Source of the DNA: Jatrophihabitans_A sp035248685 | GTDB lineage: Bacteria > Actinomycetota > Actinomycetes > Mycobacteriales > Jatrophihabitantaceae | NCBI GenBank assembly: GCA_035248685.1 | Contig: DATFHF010000027.1 | Span: 124,001 to 188,000 of the forward strand | Length of the DNA: 64,000 bases | Direction: 5' to 3' | Part shown: one piece after another, positions 43,153-51,319 of the stretch | Position numbering within the stretch: the stretch's first letter is position 1 | How the letters are laid out: each line of letters begins with the position of its first letter | Position numbers and translations under genes: made by a program | The notes under the pieces: model-generated | What the model was told of the DNA's origin: nothing | Seen by the model: only the letters and a program-made list of their open reading frames with translations | The model's database searches: none

Positions 43153-45024
43153 GTGGCGAACGGGGCAGCAGAGACGACAGACACCGAGCCCCGACCGGCC
43201 GACGAGCAGCCGACGCCGGGCTCAGCGGCCATCGGTCCGGCCGAGAATGTGCATGGATCCGTACGGGATCTGCTCCGGCTCTGGCCATGGCTAAGGCCCT
43301 ACCGCGGGTACTTGATCTTCATGCTGGTGGTGGCCACCACCGCCATGGTGGTGCAGTCGCTGCTGCCGCTGATCACCGCCGCGTTGATCGACGGCCCGAT
43401 CGCCCGGCACGACAGCTGGGGCATGCTGCCGTTGATCGGCCTGGCGCTGCTGTTCGGAGTGCTCGAGGCGGTGCTGTTCGGCATCCGCCGGCGGACCGTG
43501 ACGATCTCGGCGCTGGCCATCGAGACCGACCTGCGCCGCGACTTCTACCAGCATTTGCAACGGTTGCCGGTCAGCTTCCACGACCGGTGGCCGTCCGGTC
43601 AGCTGCTGTCCCGGGTGACCAGCGACCTGTCGACGCTGCGACGCTTCGTGGCGTTCATGGCGATCTTCTTCGTCGCGAACCTGACCATGATCGCGGTCGT
43701 GCTGCTGTTGATGATCCACCTGCATCCGTTGCTGGGCATCTCGGTGTGCGTGGTGATGGCGCCGCTGGTCCTGATCACCCGCAAGTACGAAAAGCTGTAC
43801 AACGTCCAGGCCCGGTACGCCCAGGATCTGACCGGTGATCTGGCCACCGAGGTCGAGGAGTCGGTGCTGGGCGCCCGGGTGGTCAAGGCGTTCGGCCGGC
43901 GCGGCCGACTGCTACGTACCTTCTCCGGCACCGCCGAGCGGCTTCGGCAGGCCGAGCTGGCCAAGAACCGGACGCTGGCCAACCTGTGGGCGGTGATCGG
44001 CGCCTATCCGCAGTTGGTGCTGGCCGGGGTGGGCTGCGCGGGCGTGGTCGCGGTGGCGCACGGGTCGCTGAGCAAGGGCGACCTGGTCGCCTTCATTACC
44101 TTGCAGTTGCGGCTGAACTGGCCGCTGATGGCGATGGGTTGGCTGATCGCGGGCACCGAGGAGACGGTGGCGGCGACCGCCCGGTTGTTCGAGGTATTCG
44201 ATTCGACCAGCGACATCACCGAACCGACCGAACCGATCAGCCTGCCGCCGGCGATCGCCGCCGACGGTTCGCTGCGACCGGCCGGGCTGCGCTTCGAGGG
44301 CGTCAGCTTCCGCTTCCCGGACGCCAACATCGACGTGCTGCACGAGCTGGATCTGGACATCCGGCCGGGCGAGACGATGGCGCTGGTCGGCGCGACCGGC
44401 TCCGGCAAGACCATCCTGACCGCCCTGGTCCCCCGGCTGCACGACGTCACCGCCGGTGCGGTGCTGATCGACGGGGTGCCGGTGAACCGGTTGTCGCTGA
44501 GGCAATTACGCAGCACGGTCAGCGTCGCCTTCGAGGAGCCGACCCTGTTCTCGGCCAGCGTCCGGGAGAACCTGCTGCTGGGCCGTCCCGAGGCCGGCGA
44601 GCCGGAGTTGGCCGAAGCGATCGAGGTGGCGCAGGCTGCCTTCGTGTACGACCTGCCGCACGGCCTGGACACCCGAGTCGGCGAGCAGGGGTTGTCGCTG
44701 TCCGGTGGCCAACGGCAGCGGTTGGCTCTGGCCCGCGCGGTGCTCGGCCGGCCGCGGGTGCTCGTACTGGACGACCCGCTGTCCGCGTTGGACGTGCACA
44801 CCGAGGCGCAGGTCGAGCGCGCGCTGCGCCGGGTGCTCAGCCGGACCACCGCACTGGTGGTGGCGCACCGAGCTTCGACGGTGCTGCTCGCCGATCGGGT
44901 GGCGCTGTTGTCCGGCGGTCGAATCGCCGCCGTCGGCACCCACTCGGAGCTGCTGGCTAACAACTCCGAATACCGCAATCTGCTTTCCCAGAAGGCTGAA
45001 TCCGCATCGGAGGCACGGGTATGA
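43153..45024 (+). CDS. ABC exporter half-transporter with degenerate catalytic carboxylate
   Basis: The 623-residue type IV ABC exporter subunit has six membrane helices (about 50-330) and a C-terminal nucleotide-binding domain. Walker A is GATGSGKT, the signature is LSGGQRQRLALARAV and Walker B is VLVLDDPLS, so Asp replaces the usual catalytic Glu. The switch His is kept (VVAHRAST). This is typical of the impaired-site subunit in heterodimeric exporters. Translation starts at GTG 43153, and its stop overlaps the partner gene by 4 nt. The exported compound (lipid, peptide or drug) is unknown. Confidence 0.9.
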   Translation: MANGAAETTDTEPRPADEQPTPGSAAIGPAENVHGSVRDLLRLWPWLRPYRGYLIFMLVVATTAMVVQSLLPLITAALIDGPIARHDSWGMLPLIGLALLFGVLEAVLFGIRRRTVTISALAIETDLRRDFYQHLQRLPVSFHDRWPSGQLLSRVTSDLSTLRRFVAFMAIFFVANLTMIAVVLLLMIHLHPLLGISVCVVMAPLVLITRKYEKLYNVQARYAQDLTGDLATEVEESVLGARVVKAFGRRGRLLRTFSGTAERLRQAELAKNRTLANLWAVIGAYPQLVLAGVGCAGVVAVAHGSLSKGDLVAFITLQLRLNWPLMAMGWLIAGTEETVAATARLFEVFDSTSDITEPTEPISLPPAIAADGSLRPAGLRFEGVSFRFPDANIDVLHELDLDIRPGETMALVGATGSGKTILTALVPRLHDVTAGAVLIDGVPVNRLSLRQLRSTVSVAFEEPTLFSASVRENLLLGRPEAGEPELAEAIEVAQAAFVYDLPHGLDTRVGEQGLSLSGGQRQRLALARAVLGRPRVLVLDDPLSALDVHTEAQVERALRRVLSRTTALVVAHRASTVLLADRVALLSGGRIAAVGTHSELLANNSEYRNLLSQKAESASEARV

Positions 45025-46883
45025 GTACCGAACCCGGCTACCCGGCCGATGAGGTGGTGCGGCTCGAGGAGTGGCGCGGCCAGTGGGACGAGCGCAACCC
45101 GGACGAGGAGTACGCGGCCGACCACAAGCCCCGGCTGCGGGCCGAGGCGAGGTCACTGCTCGCCGACCTGCTGCGGCCGTACCGCAACCGGATCATCCTG
45201 GTGTTGGCCCTGGTAGTCGGGCAGGTGCTGGCCACCATGGCCGCGCCGTGGCTGATCGGCCTGGTCATCGACCACGGGCTGCCGGACGCGCTGCGCGGGC
45301 AGTACCGGACGTTGCTCCGGCTCACCGTGCTGCTCGGCGTGGCCGCGTTGATTTCCGGGATACTGCAGTGGTTGTTCCTGCGCCGGATCGGCACCATCGG
45401 CCAGGCGGTGCTGTTCGACTTGCGCCGGCGGGTGTTCGACCACACCCAGCGACTGTCGGTGTCCTGGCACGAGCGGTTCACCTCGGGTCGGGTGATCAGC
45501 CGGCTCACCTCGGACGTGGACACCCTGCGCGAGCTGCTCGACGCCAGCCTGGACGGGCTGCTGTTGGCGGTGCTGAACATCGCGGTGATCACCGTGCTGA
45601 TGCTGGTGCTCGACCCATGGTTGGCGCTGGTCGCGCTCAGCGCGGTGCTGCCGCTGTGGCTGCTGTTCCGGTGGTTCTCGGCGCGATCGACGGTGGCGTT
45701 CCGGAAGACCCGGGAGACCATCGCGCTGTTGATCGTGCAGTTCGTGGAGACCTTCAACGGCATCCGCGCGGTGCAGGCGTTCCGGCGCGAGCCGCGTAAC
45801 GACGCGATCTTCGAGGGACTGAACGGTAACTACCAGCGGGCCAACCAGGAAGTGTTCCGGCTGCATGCCATCTTCATCCCGGGCGTGACCCTGATCGGCA
45901 ACGTGGCCACCGTTGCGGTGCTGTTCATCGGCGGTGTTCGGGTAGCCGACGGTGGCTTGGCGCTCGGCGTGCTGACCGCGTTCCTGCTGTACCTGCGGGA
46001 GTTCTACGGCCCGATGGAAGACGTGGCGATGTTCTTCAACTCCCTTCAGTCGGCCACCGCCGCGCTGGAGAAGCTGGCTCTGGTGCTGGCCGAGCGGCCA
46101 GCGGTTCCGGAGCCGGCCAAGCCGGCCGAGCTGCCGCAACCGGTGGCCGGCACGGTGAGCTTCGAGCGGGTCGAGTTCAGCTACGAGGCGAACCGGCCGG
46201 TGTTGCACGAGCTGGATCTGGTCATCGACAGCGGCCAGACGGTGGCGCTGGTCGGAGTCACCGGCGCCGGCAAGACGACCATCGCCAAGTTGATCAGCCG
46301 CTTCTACGACCCGAGCGCGGGCACCGTCCGGCTGGACGGGATCCCGCTGCAACAGCTGGCGGATCGGGATTTGCGCCGGGCGGTGGTGATGATCACCCAG
46401 GACGGCTTCCTGTTCTCCGGCTCGGTGGCCGACAACATCGCGTTCGGCCGGCCGGGGGCGAGCCGGCAGGAGGTGACCGCGGCCGCCACCGCGGTCGGCG
46501 CGCATGAATTCATCAGCCGGTTGCCGAACGGCTACGACACCGATGTGCGCAAGCGCGGTGGCCGGTTGTCCGCCGGGCAACGGCAGCTGGTCGCATTCGC
46601 CCGCGCGTTCCTGGCTGATCCGGCGGTGTTGATCCTGGACGAGGCCACCTCCAGCCTGGACATTCCGAGCGAGCGGGCGGTGCAGCGGGCGCTGCGTACC
46701 GTGCTGCACGGGCGGACCGCGCTGATCATCGCGCACCGGCTGTCCACCGTGGAGATCGCCGATCGGGTGCTGGTGCTGGATGCCGGCCGGGTGGTCGAGG
46801 ACGGCACGCCGGAGCGGCTGATCGACGCCGGGGACGGCCGGTTCGCCGCGCTGCACACCGCCTGGCGGGACTCGCTCGTCTAG
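45021..46883 (+). CDS. ABC exporter half-transporter with canonical Walker B
   Basis: The 620-residue partner subunit has six membrane helices (about 55-340), then Walker A GVTGAGKTT, signature LSAGQRQLVAFARAF and Walker B VLILDEATS with the catalytic Glu, plus the switch His in LIIAHRLST. Together with the preceding subunit it should form a heterodimer with one full and one degenerate ATP site. The signature LSAGQ differs slightly from LSGGQ and would complement the partner's impaired Walker B. Function is probable lipid, peptide or drug export. A hairpin follows before lon. Confidence 0.92.
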   Translation: MSTEPGYPADEVVRLEEWRGQWDERNPDEEYAADHKPRLRAEARSLLADLLRPYRNRIILVLALVVGQVLATMAAPWLIGLVIDHGLPDALRGQYRTLLRLTVLLGVAALISGILQWLFLRRIGTIGQAVLFDLRRRVFDHTQRLSVSWHERFTSGRVISRLTSDVDTLRELLDASLDGLLLAVLNIAVITVLMLVLDPWLALVALSAVLPLWLLFRWFSARSTVAFRKTRETIALLIVQFVETFNGIRAVQAFRREPRNDAIFEGLNGNYQRANQEVFRLHAIFIPGVTLIGNVATVAVLFIGGVRVADGGLALGVLTAFLLYLREFYGPMEDVAMFFNSLQSATAALEKLALVLAERPAVPEPAKPAELPQPVAGTVSFERVEFSYEANRPVLHELDLVIDSGQTVALVGVTGAGKTTIAKLISRFYDPSAGTVRLDGIPLQQLADRDLRRAVVMITQDGFLFSGSVADNIAFGRPGASRQEVTAAATAVGAHEFISRLPNGYDTDVRKRGGRLSAGQRQLVAFARAFLADPAVLILDEATSSLDIPSERAVQRALRTVLHGRTALIIAHRLSTVEIADRVLVLDAGRVVEDGTPERLIDAGDGRFAALHTAWRDSLV

Positions 46884-46917
46884 CACGCCCGGGCCCGCGA
46901 CTGTGCAAGCGCACGAG

Positions 46918-46954
46918 TGGAAAGCTAGCCACGTGGTGCGTGGCTAACTTTCCA
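46918..46954. terminator. 16-bp stem-loop between the ABC exporter and lon
   Basis: Arms 46918-46933 and 46939-46954 pair at 15 of 16 positions around a 5-nt loop. The flanking genes converge, so it can end transcription from both sides. No U-tract is present. Confidence 0.7.
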
Positions 46955-46987
46955 GTCGTTGGCAACGATCGCGCCAGGGGCGCCGGG

Positions 46988-49366
46988 TTAGGCGGCTTGG
47001 TTGGCCATGGCTGCCGGTTCCAACGCCAACTCCAGTACCTCGCGCACGTCGCTGACCGGGTGGATGGTCAGCGCGTCCCGGACCTCGGCCGGTACGTCGT
47101 CCAGGTCCGGTTCGTTCCGGCTCGGGATCAGCACCGTGCTGACGCCGGCCCGGTGCGCAGCGAGCAGCTTCTGCTTCAGCCCGCCGATCGGCAGCACCCG
47201 GCCGGTCAACGACACCTCGCCGGTCATCGCCACGTCCGAACGCACCAGCCGGCCGGACAGCAGCGAGGCCAGCGCGGTGGTCAACGTAATGCCGGCGCTC
47301 GGACCGTCCTTCGGTACCGCCCCGGCCGGGAAGTGGATGTGCACTCCCCGATCGGCCAGTTGCGCCACCGGTAGGTCGAGCACGCTGCCGTGCGAACGCA
47401 GGTAGCTCAACGCGATCTGGGCCGATTCCTTCATCACGTCACCGAGTTGCCCGGTCAACCGCAGCTCGGTCGAACCGGTGCCCGGATCGGCCAGCGATGC
47501 CTCGACGAACAGCACATCGCCGCCCAGTCCGGTGACTGCCAGCCCGGTCGCCACGCCCGGTACCGCGGTCCGTTCCTCGGTTTCCGGAGTGTGTCGGGGC
47601 CGGCCCAGGTACTCCCGCAGATCCGCCACGTCGACCGTCACCGATTCACCGTCAGCCGCCTCGGCCAACGTCTGCTTGGCGGTGACCTTGCGCAGGATCC
47701 GAGCGATCAGCCGCTCGAGCGACCGCACTCCGGCCTCCCGGCTGTACTCGGCGGCGAGCTTGCGCAGCGCATCATCGGTAATCGTGACCTCGTGCGGTTC
47801 CAGCCCGGCCCGTTCCAGCTGCCGGGGCAGCAAGTGGTCGCGGGCGATGGTGAGCTTCTCGTCCTCGGTGTAGCCGTCCAAGGTGACCAGCTCCATCCGA
47901 TCCAGCAGCGGCCCGGGGATCGAGTCGAGCACGTTGGCGGTAGCCAGGAACAGCACGTCGGACAGATCCAGCTCCACCTCCAGGTAGTGGTCGCGGAAGG
48001 TATGGTTCTGCGCCGGGTCAAGCACCTCGAGCAACGCTGCGGTCGGGTCGCCCCGGTAATCCGAGCCCAGCTTGTCCACCTCGTCTAGCAGCACCACCGG
48101 GTTCATCGAGCCGGCCTCCTTGATCGCCCGGACGATCCGGCCCGGCAGCGCGCCGACGTAGGTGCGCCGGTGCCCGCGGATCTCGGCCTCATCCCGGACG
48201 CCACCGAGGGCGACCCGGACGAACTTACGTCCCATCGCCCGCGCGACCGACTCGCCGAGCGAGGTCTTGCCGACGCCAGGCGGTCCGACCAGCGCCAGCA
48301 CCGCGCCACTGCGCCTGCCACCGATCACGCCCAGGCCGCGGTCGGCTCGGCGCCGGCGGACGGCCAGGTATTCCACGATGCGTTCCTTGACGTCGTCCAG
48401 CCCGGAGTGGTCGGCGTCCAGCACCGCACGAGCGCCGGCGATGTCATAGGCGTCGTCGGTCCGGGTGTTCCACGGCAAGTCGAGCACGGTGTCCAGCCAG
48501 CTGCGGATCCAGCCGACCTCGGGCGACTGATCGGAGGTGCGCTCCAGCTTGTCGACCTCGGCCAGCGCCGCCTCGGCGACCTTCTCCGGCAGCTCAGCGG
48601 CCTCTACCCGGGCCCGGTAGTCCTGCTCCTCCGAGGCCGGTTTGCCGCTCAGCTCAGCTAATTCCTTGCGGATCGCACCCAGCTGCTGGCGCAGCAGGAA
48701 CTCCCGCTGCTGCTTGTCCATGCCCTCCTGGACGTCCTTGCGGATGGTCTCGGCGACGTCGAGCTCGGCGAGGTGTTCCCGGCTCCAGGTGATCAGCCGG
48801 CGCAGCCGCTCGGCGACGTCGGCGGTCTCCAGCAGCCACACCTTCTGCGTGTTGTCCAGGTAACCGGCGTACCCGGCCAGGTCGGCGAGCGCCGCCGGAT
48901 CGGTCATCCCCTGCACGGTGTCGATGAACTGGAAGGCGCCGCGCTGCTGCAGGATGTTCACCGCGATCGCCTTGTATTCCCGGGCTAATTCGCGCAGCTC
49001 ACCGGTAACTTGGGGCGCAGCCGGCAATGCCGTCGCCTCGACCCAGAGCGCCGCGCCGGCCCCGCTGGTGCCGGTGCCGATTCTGGCCCGCTGGGTGCCG
49101 CGCACCACCGCGGCATGCTCGCCGCCGCGCAGCCGACCGACCTGCTCGATCACCCCGACGGTGCCGAAGCCGGAGTACTTGCCGTCCAACCTGGGCACCA
49201 GCAACACCTCGGCGGCCTCACCAGTGCCGTCGTGACCGGTGGAAGCCCGCGCGGCCTCAACCGCGGCGCGGACCTCGGTGTCGGACAGCGGAAGCGGAAC
49301 CACCATGCCGGGCAACACGACCACGTCGTCCAACGGAAGCACGGGGAGCGAATGAGTCTCAGCCAT
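46988..49366 (-). CDS. lon: ATP-dependent Lon protease
   Basis: Lon unfolds and degrades misfolded and regulatory proteins in the cytoplasm. The ATG at 49366 with AGGACGAAG before it gives 792 residues beginning MAETHSLPVLPLDDVVVLPG. Further upstream in-frame codons would run into the operator. An N-terminal substrate domain (1-200) is followed by a coiled-coil linker and the AAA+ domain with GPPGVGKTSLGESVARAMG and VVLLDEVDKLG. The protease domain carries the catalytic Ser in PKDGPSAGITLT and the Lys in LPIGGLKQKLLAAHRAG. The HAIR-like site upstream suggests heat-shock control by HspR. Confidence 0.97.
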   Translation of the reverse strand: MAETHSLPVLPLDDVVVLPGMVVPLPLSDTEVRAAVEAARASTGHDGTGEAAEVLLVPRLDGKYSGFGTVGVIEQVGRLRGGEHAAVVRGTQRARIGTGTSGAGAALWVEATALPAAPQVTGELRELAREYKAIAVNILQQRGAFQFIDTVQGMTDPAALADLAGYAGYLDNTQKVWLLETADVAERLRRLITWSREHLAELDVAETIRKDVQEGMDKQQREFLLRQQLGAIRKELAELSGKPASEEQDYRARVEAAELPEKVAEAALAEVDKLERTSDQSPEVGWIRSWLDTVLDLPWNTRTDDAYDIAGARAVLDADHSGLDDVKERIVEYLAVRRRRADRGLGVIGGRRSGAVLALVGPPGVGKTSLGESVARAMGRKFVRVALGGVRDEAEIRGHRRTYVGALPGRIVRAIKEAGSMNPVVLLDEVDKLGSDYRGDPTAALLEVLDPAQNHTFRDHYLEVELDLSDVLFLATANVLDSIPGPLLDRMELVTLDGYTEDEKLTIARDHLLPRQLERAGLEPHEVTITDDALRKLAAEYSREAGVRSLERLIARILRKVTAKQTLAEAADGESVTVDVADLREYLGRPRHTPETEERTAVPGVATGLAVTGLGGDVLFVEASLADPGTGSTELRLTGQLGDVMKESAQIALSYLRSHGSVLDLPVAQLADRGVHIHFPAGAVPKDGPSAGITLTTALASLLSGRLVRSDVAMTGEVSLTGRVLPIGGLKQKLLAAHRAGVSTVLIPSRNEPDLDDVPAEVRDALTIHPVSDVREVLELALEPAAMANQAA

Positions 49367-49414
49367 CTTCGTCCTAACTATCTGTGGCTCGATCGAAGGT
49401 GACCCAGGCGCAAA

Positions 49415-49435
49415 CTTGAGCCACATTCACTCAAC
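49415..49435 (-). promoter_or_regulatory. HAIR-like HspR operator upstream of lon
   Basis: CTTGAGC and ACTCAAC are separated by exactly 7 nt, matching the HspR-associated inverted repeat (CTTGAGT-N7-ACTCAAG) at 12 of 14 arm positions. It lies about 50 bp upstream of the lon start. In Streptomyces lon belongs to the HspR regulon, so repression by HspR is expected here. Confidence 0.8.
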
Positions 49436-49581
49436 TGGCTTGGTTGGGTATTTGTTTCTTCTATTCATCCCACGCTGTTCGCTCTGGGCGATCGCGGATC
49501 TACAGTTATTTGGTGGCAAATGCCGCTTTAGCGGCTCACCCTCCGAAACAGGCGGAGGTCCCGAAGAGGGAAGAAGGCACC
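49436..49581 (+). promoter_or_regulatory. Leader region with two hairpins before a secreted protein gene
   Basis: Two short stem-loops lie in this leader: GCCGC/GCGGC at 49522-49535 with a TTTA loop, and CCTCC/GGAGG at 49540-49558. The second sequesters a GGAGG-like word. A GAAGG ribosome site follows before ATG 49582. The region does not match a known riboswitch class that I recognise. Confidence 0.4.
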
Positions 49582-50310
49582 ATGATCAACACTCGCCACG
49601 TCAGAATCGCCTCGCTCGTCGCACTGCTCGCGACCGCGCTGCTCACCCTGGGGGTCAGCCCGGCAGTCAGGGCGGCCACTTCTCCCGGCTTCGACGATGA
49701 GGCGTCGCAGTTCAGCATCTTCTACGACTGCCGACAGGGCCAGAACCCCTGCCCGGGCCACGGCTCGGTCAGCCAGGCGATGAATCCCAGCGAGGACGGC
49801 CAGTCACTGAAGATCAACTATGCGTCCGGTAACCCGCCGTACATGGGCCTCTACGCCTACCACAAGTGGCCGGCCGACCACGCGGCCACCCGATTCCAGA
49901 TCAACTACGACTTCGACTTCACGAACAAGGCACCGATCCAGGCGCTGGAATTCCCGATGAACGACTATGTCTCCAACGTCCGCTACCAGTGGGCGATGCA
50001 GTACGAGTTGAAGGCGACCGGCGGTACCTGGCGGATCTGGACCGGCACCGCCTGGTCCGGGGTCGGCATCGCGCAGACCCTGAACGCCAACACCTGGTAC
50101 CACCTCACCATTGACGGCGAGAAGGTCAGCGGCAACGTGCACTACCTGGACTTCATTGTCGGCACGACCAGCCACTCGCTGACCCAGTACAGCTACGCGC
50201 CGACCAGCGGCACCGGTGACTTCCTGGCTGCCGCGATGCAGTTGGACGGCGACTCGGTCGCCGACCCGTACGCGGTCTACTACGACAACTGCCACTTCTA
50301 CTGGGCATAG
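49582..50310 (+). CDS. Secreted protein with lectin-like beta-sandwich
   Basis: ATG 49582 with GAAGG upstream gives 242 residues. The signal peptide ends near VRAAT. The mature domain begins SPGFDDEASQFSIFYDCRQG and contains NPCPGHGSVSQAM, then strand-rich sequence with ATRFQINYDFDFTNKAPIQA, WRIWTGTAWSGVG, TWYHLTIDGEKVSGNVHY and a C-terminal DPYAVYYDNCHFYW. This pattern of a concanavalin-like jelly roll is typical of polysaccharide-binding or lyase-related secreted proteins, but I see no catalytic triad. Three cysteines could form a disulfide. Function is unknown. Confidence 0.7.
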   Translation: MINTRHVRIASLVALLATALLTLGVSPAVRAATSPGFDDEASQFSIFYDCRQGQNPCPGHGSVSQAMNPSEDGQSLKINYASGNPPYMGLYAYHKWPADHAATRFQINYDFDFTNKAPIQALEFPMNDYVSNVRYQWAMQYELKATGGTWRIWTGTAWSGVGIAQTLNANTWYHLTIDGEKVSGNVHYLDFIVGTTSHSLTQYSYAPTSGTGDFLAAAMQLDGDSVADPYAVYYDNCHFYWA

Positions 50311-50323
50311 TCGATAGCGGTTT

Positions 50324-50356
50324 CGGCCGGGCTGGGTTCACTGCCCACTCCGGCCG
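50324..50356 (+). terminator. Stem-loop after the secreted lectin-like gene
   Basis: CGGCCGG at 50324-50330 pairs with CCGGCCG at 50350-50356, and after a two-nucleotide mismatch TGGG pairs with CCCA, leaving a 7-nt loop. It starts 14 bp after the stop codon. Confidence 0.65.
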
Positions 50357-50369
50357 AGTCGCTGCGTTA

Positions 50370-50480
50370 CTACCAGAAGTTGTTGCTCTGGTTGACGTTC
50401 ATCGCGATGCCGAACCGGAGAGCATTGCTCTCCTCGTCGGTCAACCCCTGATGCTCGTACTCGATGCCCGATTCTGAACG
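50370..50480 (-). pseudogene. Possible C-terminal remnant of a decayed gene
   Basis: On the minus strand a TGA is followed by 37 codons of natural-looking protein (GLTDEESNALRFGIAMNV and NQSNNFW) ending in TAG at 50370-50372. No usable start codon lies in this frame after the TGA. It may be the tail of a deleted gene; coding statistics on so few codons are weak. No family is recognised. Confidence 0.25.
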
Positions 50481-50524
50481 CCGTCACAGTACGCCCGCTA
50501 GAACAACGTTAGGGTCACTGCGAC

Positions 50525-51319
50525 CTAACAGATATCCAGCAGATGCGCCAGCGCTACCGCGCCTGCGGTGGCCACGTTCAACGAGTCGACCCCGTAGGCC
50601 ATCGGGATCCGAACCAGCCGATCCGCCCGGGCCAGCACCGGCTCGGTCAGGCCGGGTCCTTCGGCACCGAGGATCATCGCCCAGCGACCGGACGGACGAA
50701 CCGAACGCAGGGGTTCGGCGTCCGGTCGCGGGGTGAGCGCGAGTAGCTCGATGCCGCGATCAGCCAACAATGCCAAGGAATCCGGCCAGTCACCGGGCAG
50801 CGCCGCGAAGTCGAGGCCGAACACGTTGCCCATCGACACCCGCACGCTGCGCCGGTACAGCGGGTCGGCGCAGCGTGGGTCCAGCAGCACGCCGTCCACC
50901 CCGAATGCCGCGCAGTTGCGGAAGATCGAGCCGAGGTTCTCGAAATCGTTGATCGCCTCGCACACCACGAACCGGTTGCCCCGATCCAACAGCTCGGTGG
51001 CCGGTAGCGCGGCCGGCCGGTCTGCCGAGGCGAGCACGCCCCGGGTGACCCGAAAACCCACCAGGTCGGACAGCGTCCATTTGTCCACCCGATACACCGG
51101 GCAGTCGACGATGGCCAGTACCGGCGCCAGTTCGGCCAGCTTGCCTGGTACCCCGACGATCGCCCGCATCCGATACTCGGACCGAGCCAGCCGCTGCACC
51201 ACGTTGACGCCCTCGGCGATCACCAGGCCACGCCGGTCCGGCCGCACGTCGGAGTCGGTCAGGTCGCGGAAGTCCGCCAGTCGCTCATCGGCCGGGTCGG
51301 TGACGGCCTCGCTGAACAC
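50525..51319 (-). CDS. TrmH/SpoU-family RNA 2'-O-methyltransferase
   Basis: The 264-residue protein has the three SPOUT motifs: AINDFENLGSIFRNCAAFGV (motif 1), MILGAEGPGLTEPVL (motif 2) and IPMAYGVDSLNVATAGAVAL (motif 3), which form the trefoil knot that binds S-adenosylmethionine. An N-terminal substrate-binding segment precedes the knot. It should methylate the ribose of a tRNA or rRNA nucleotide; the target cannot be told from sequence. Start is GTG 51319, directly after the MFS stop on the same strand (TGA followed immediately by GTG). Confidence 0.9.
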   Translation of the reverse strand: MFSEAVTDPADERLADFRDLTDSDVRPDRRGLVIAEGVNVVQRLARSEYRMRAIVGVPGKLAELAPVLAIVDCPVYRVDKWTLSDLVGFRVTRGVLASADRPAALPATELLDRGNRFVVCEAINDFENLGSIFRNCAAFGVDGVLLDPRCADPLYRRSVRVSMGNVFGLDFAALPGDWPDSLALLADRGIELLALTPRPDAEPLRSVRPSGRWAMILGAEGPGLTEPVLARADRLVRIPMAYGVDSLNVATAGAVALAHLLDIC

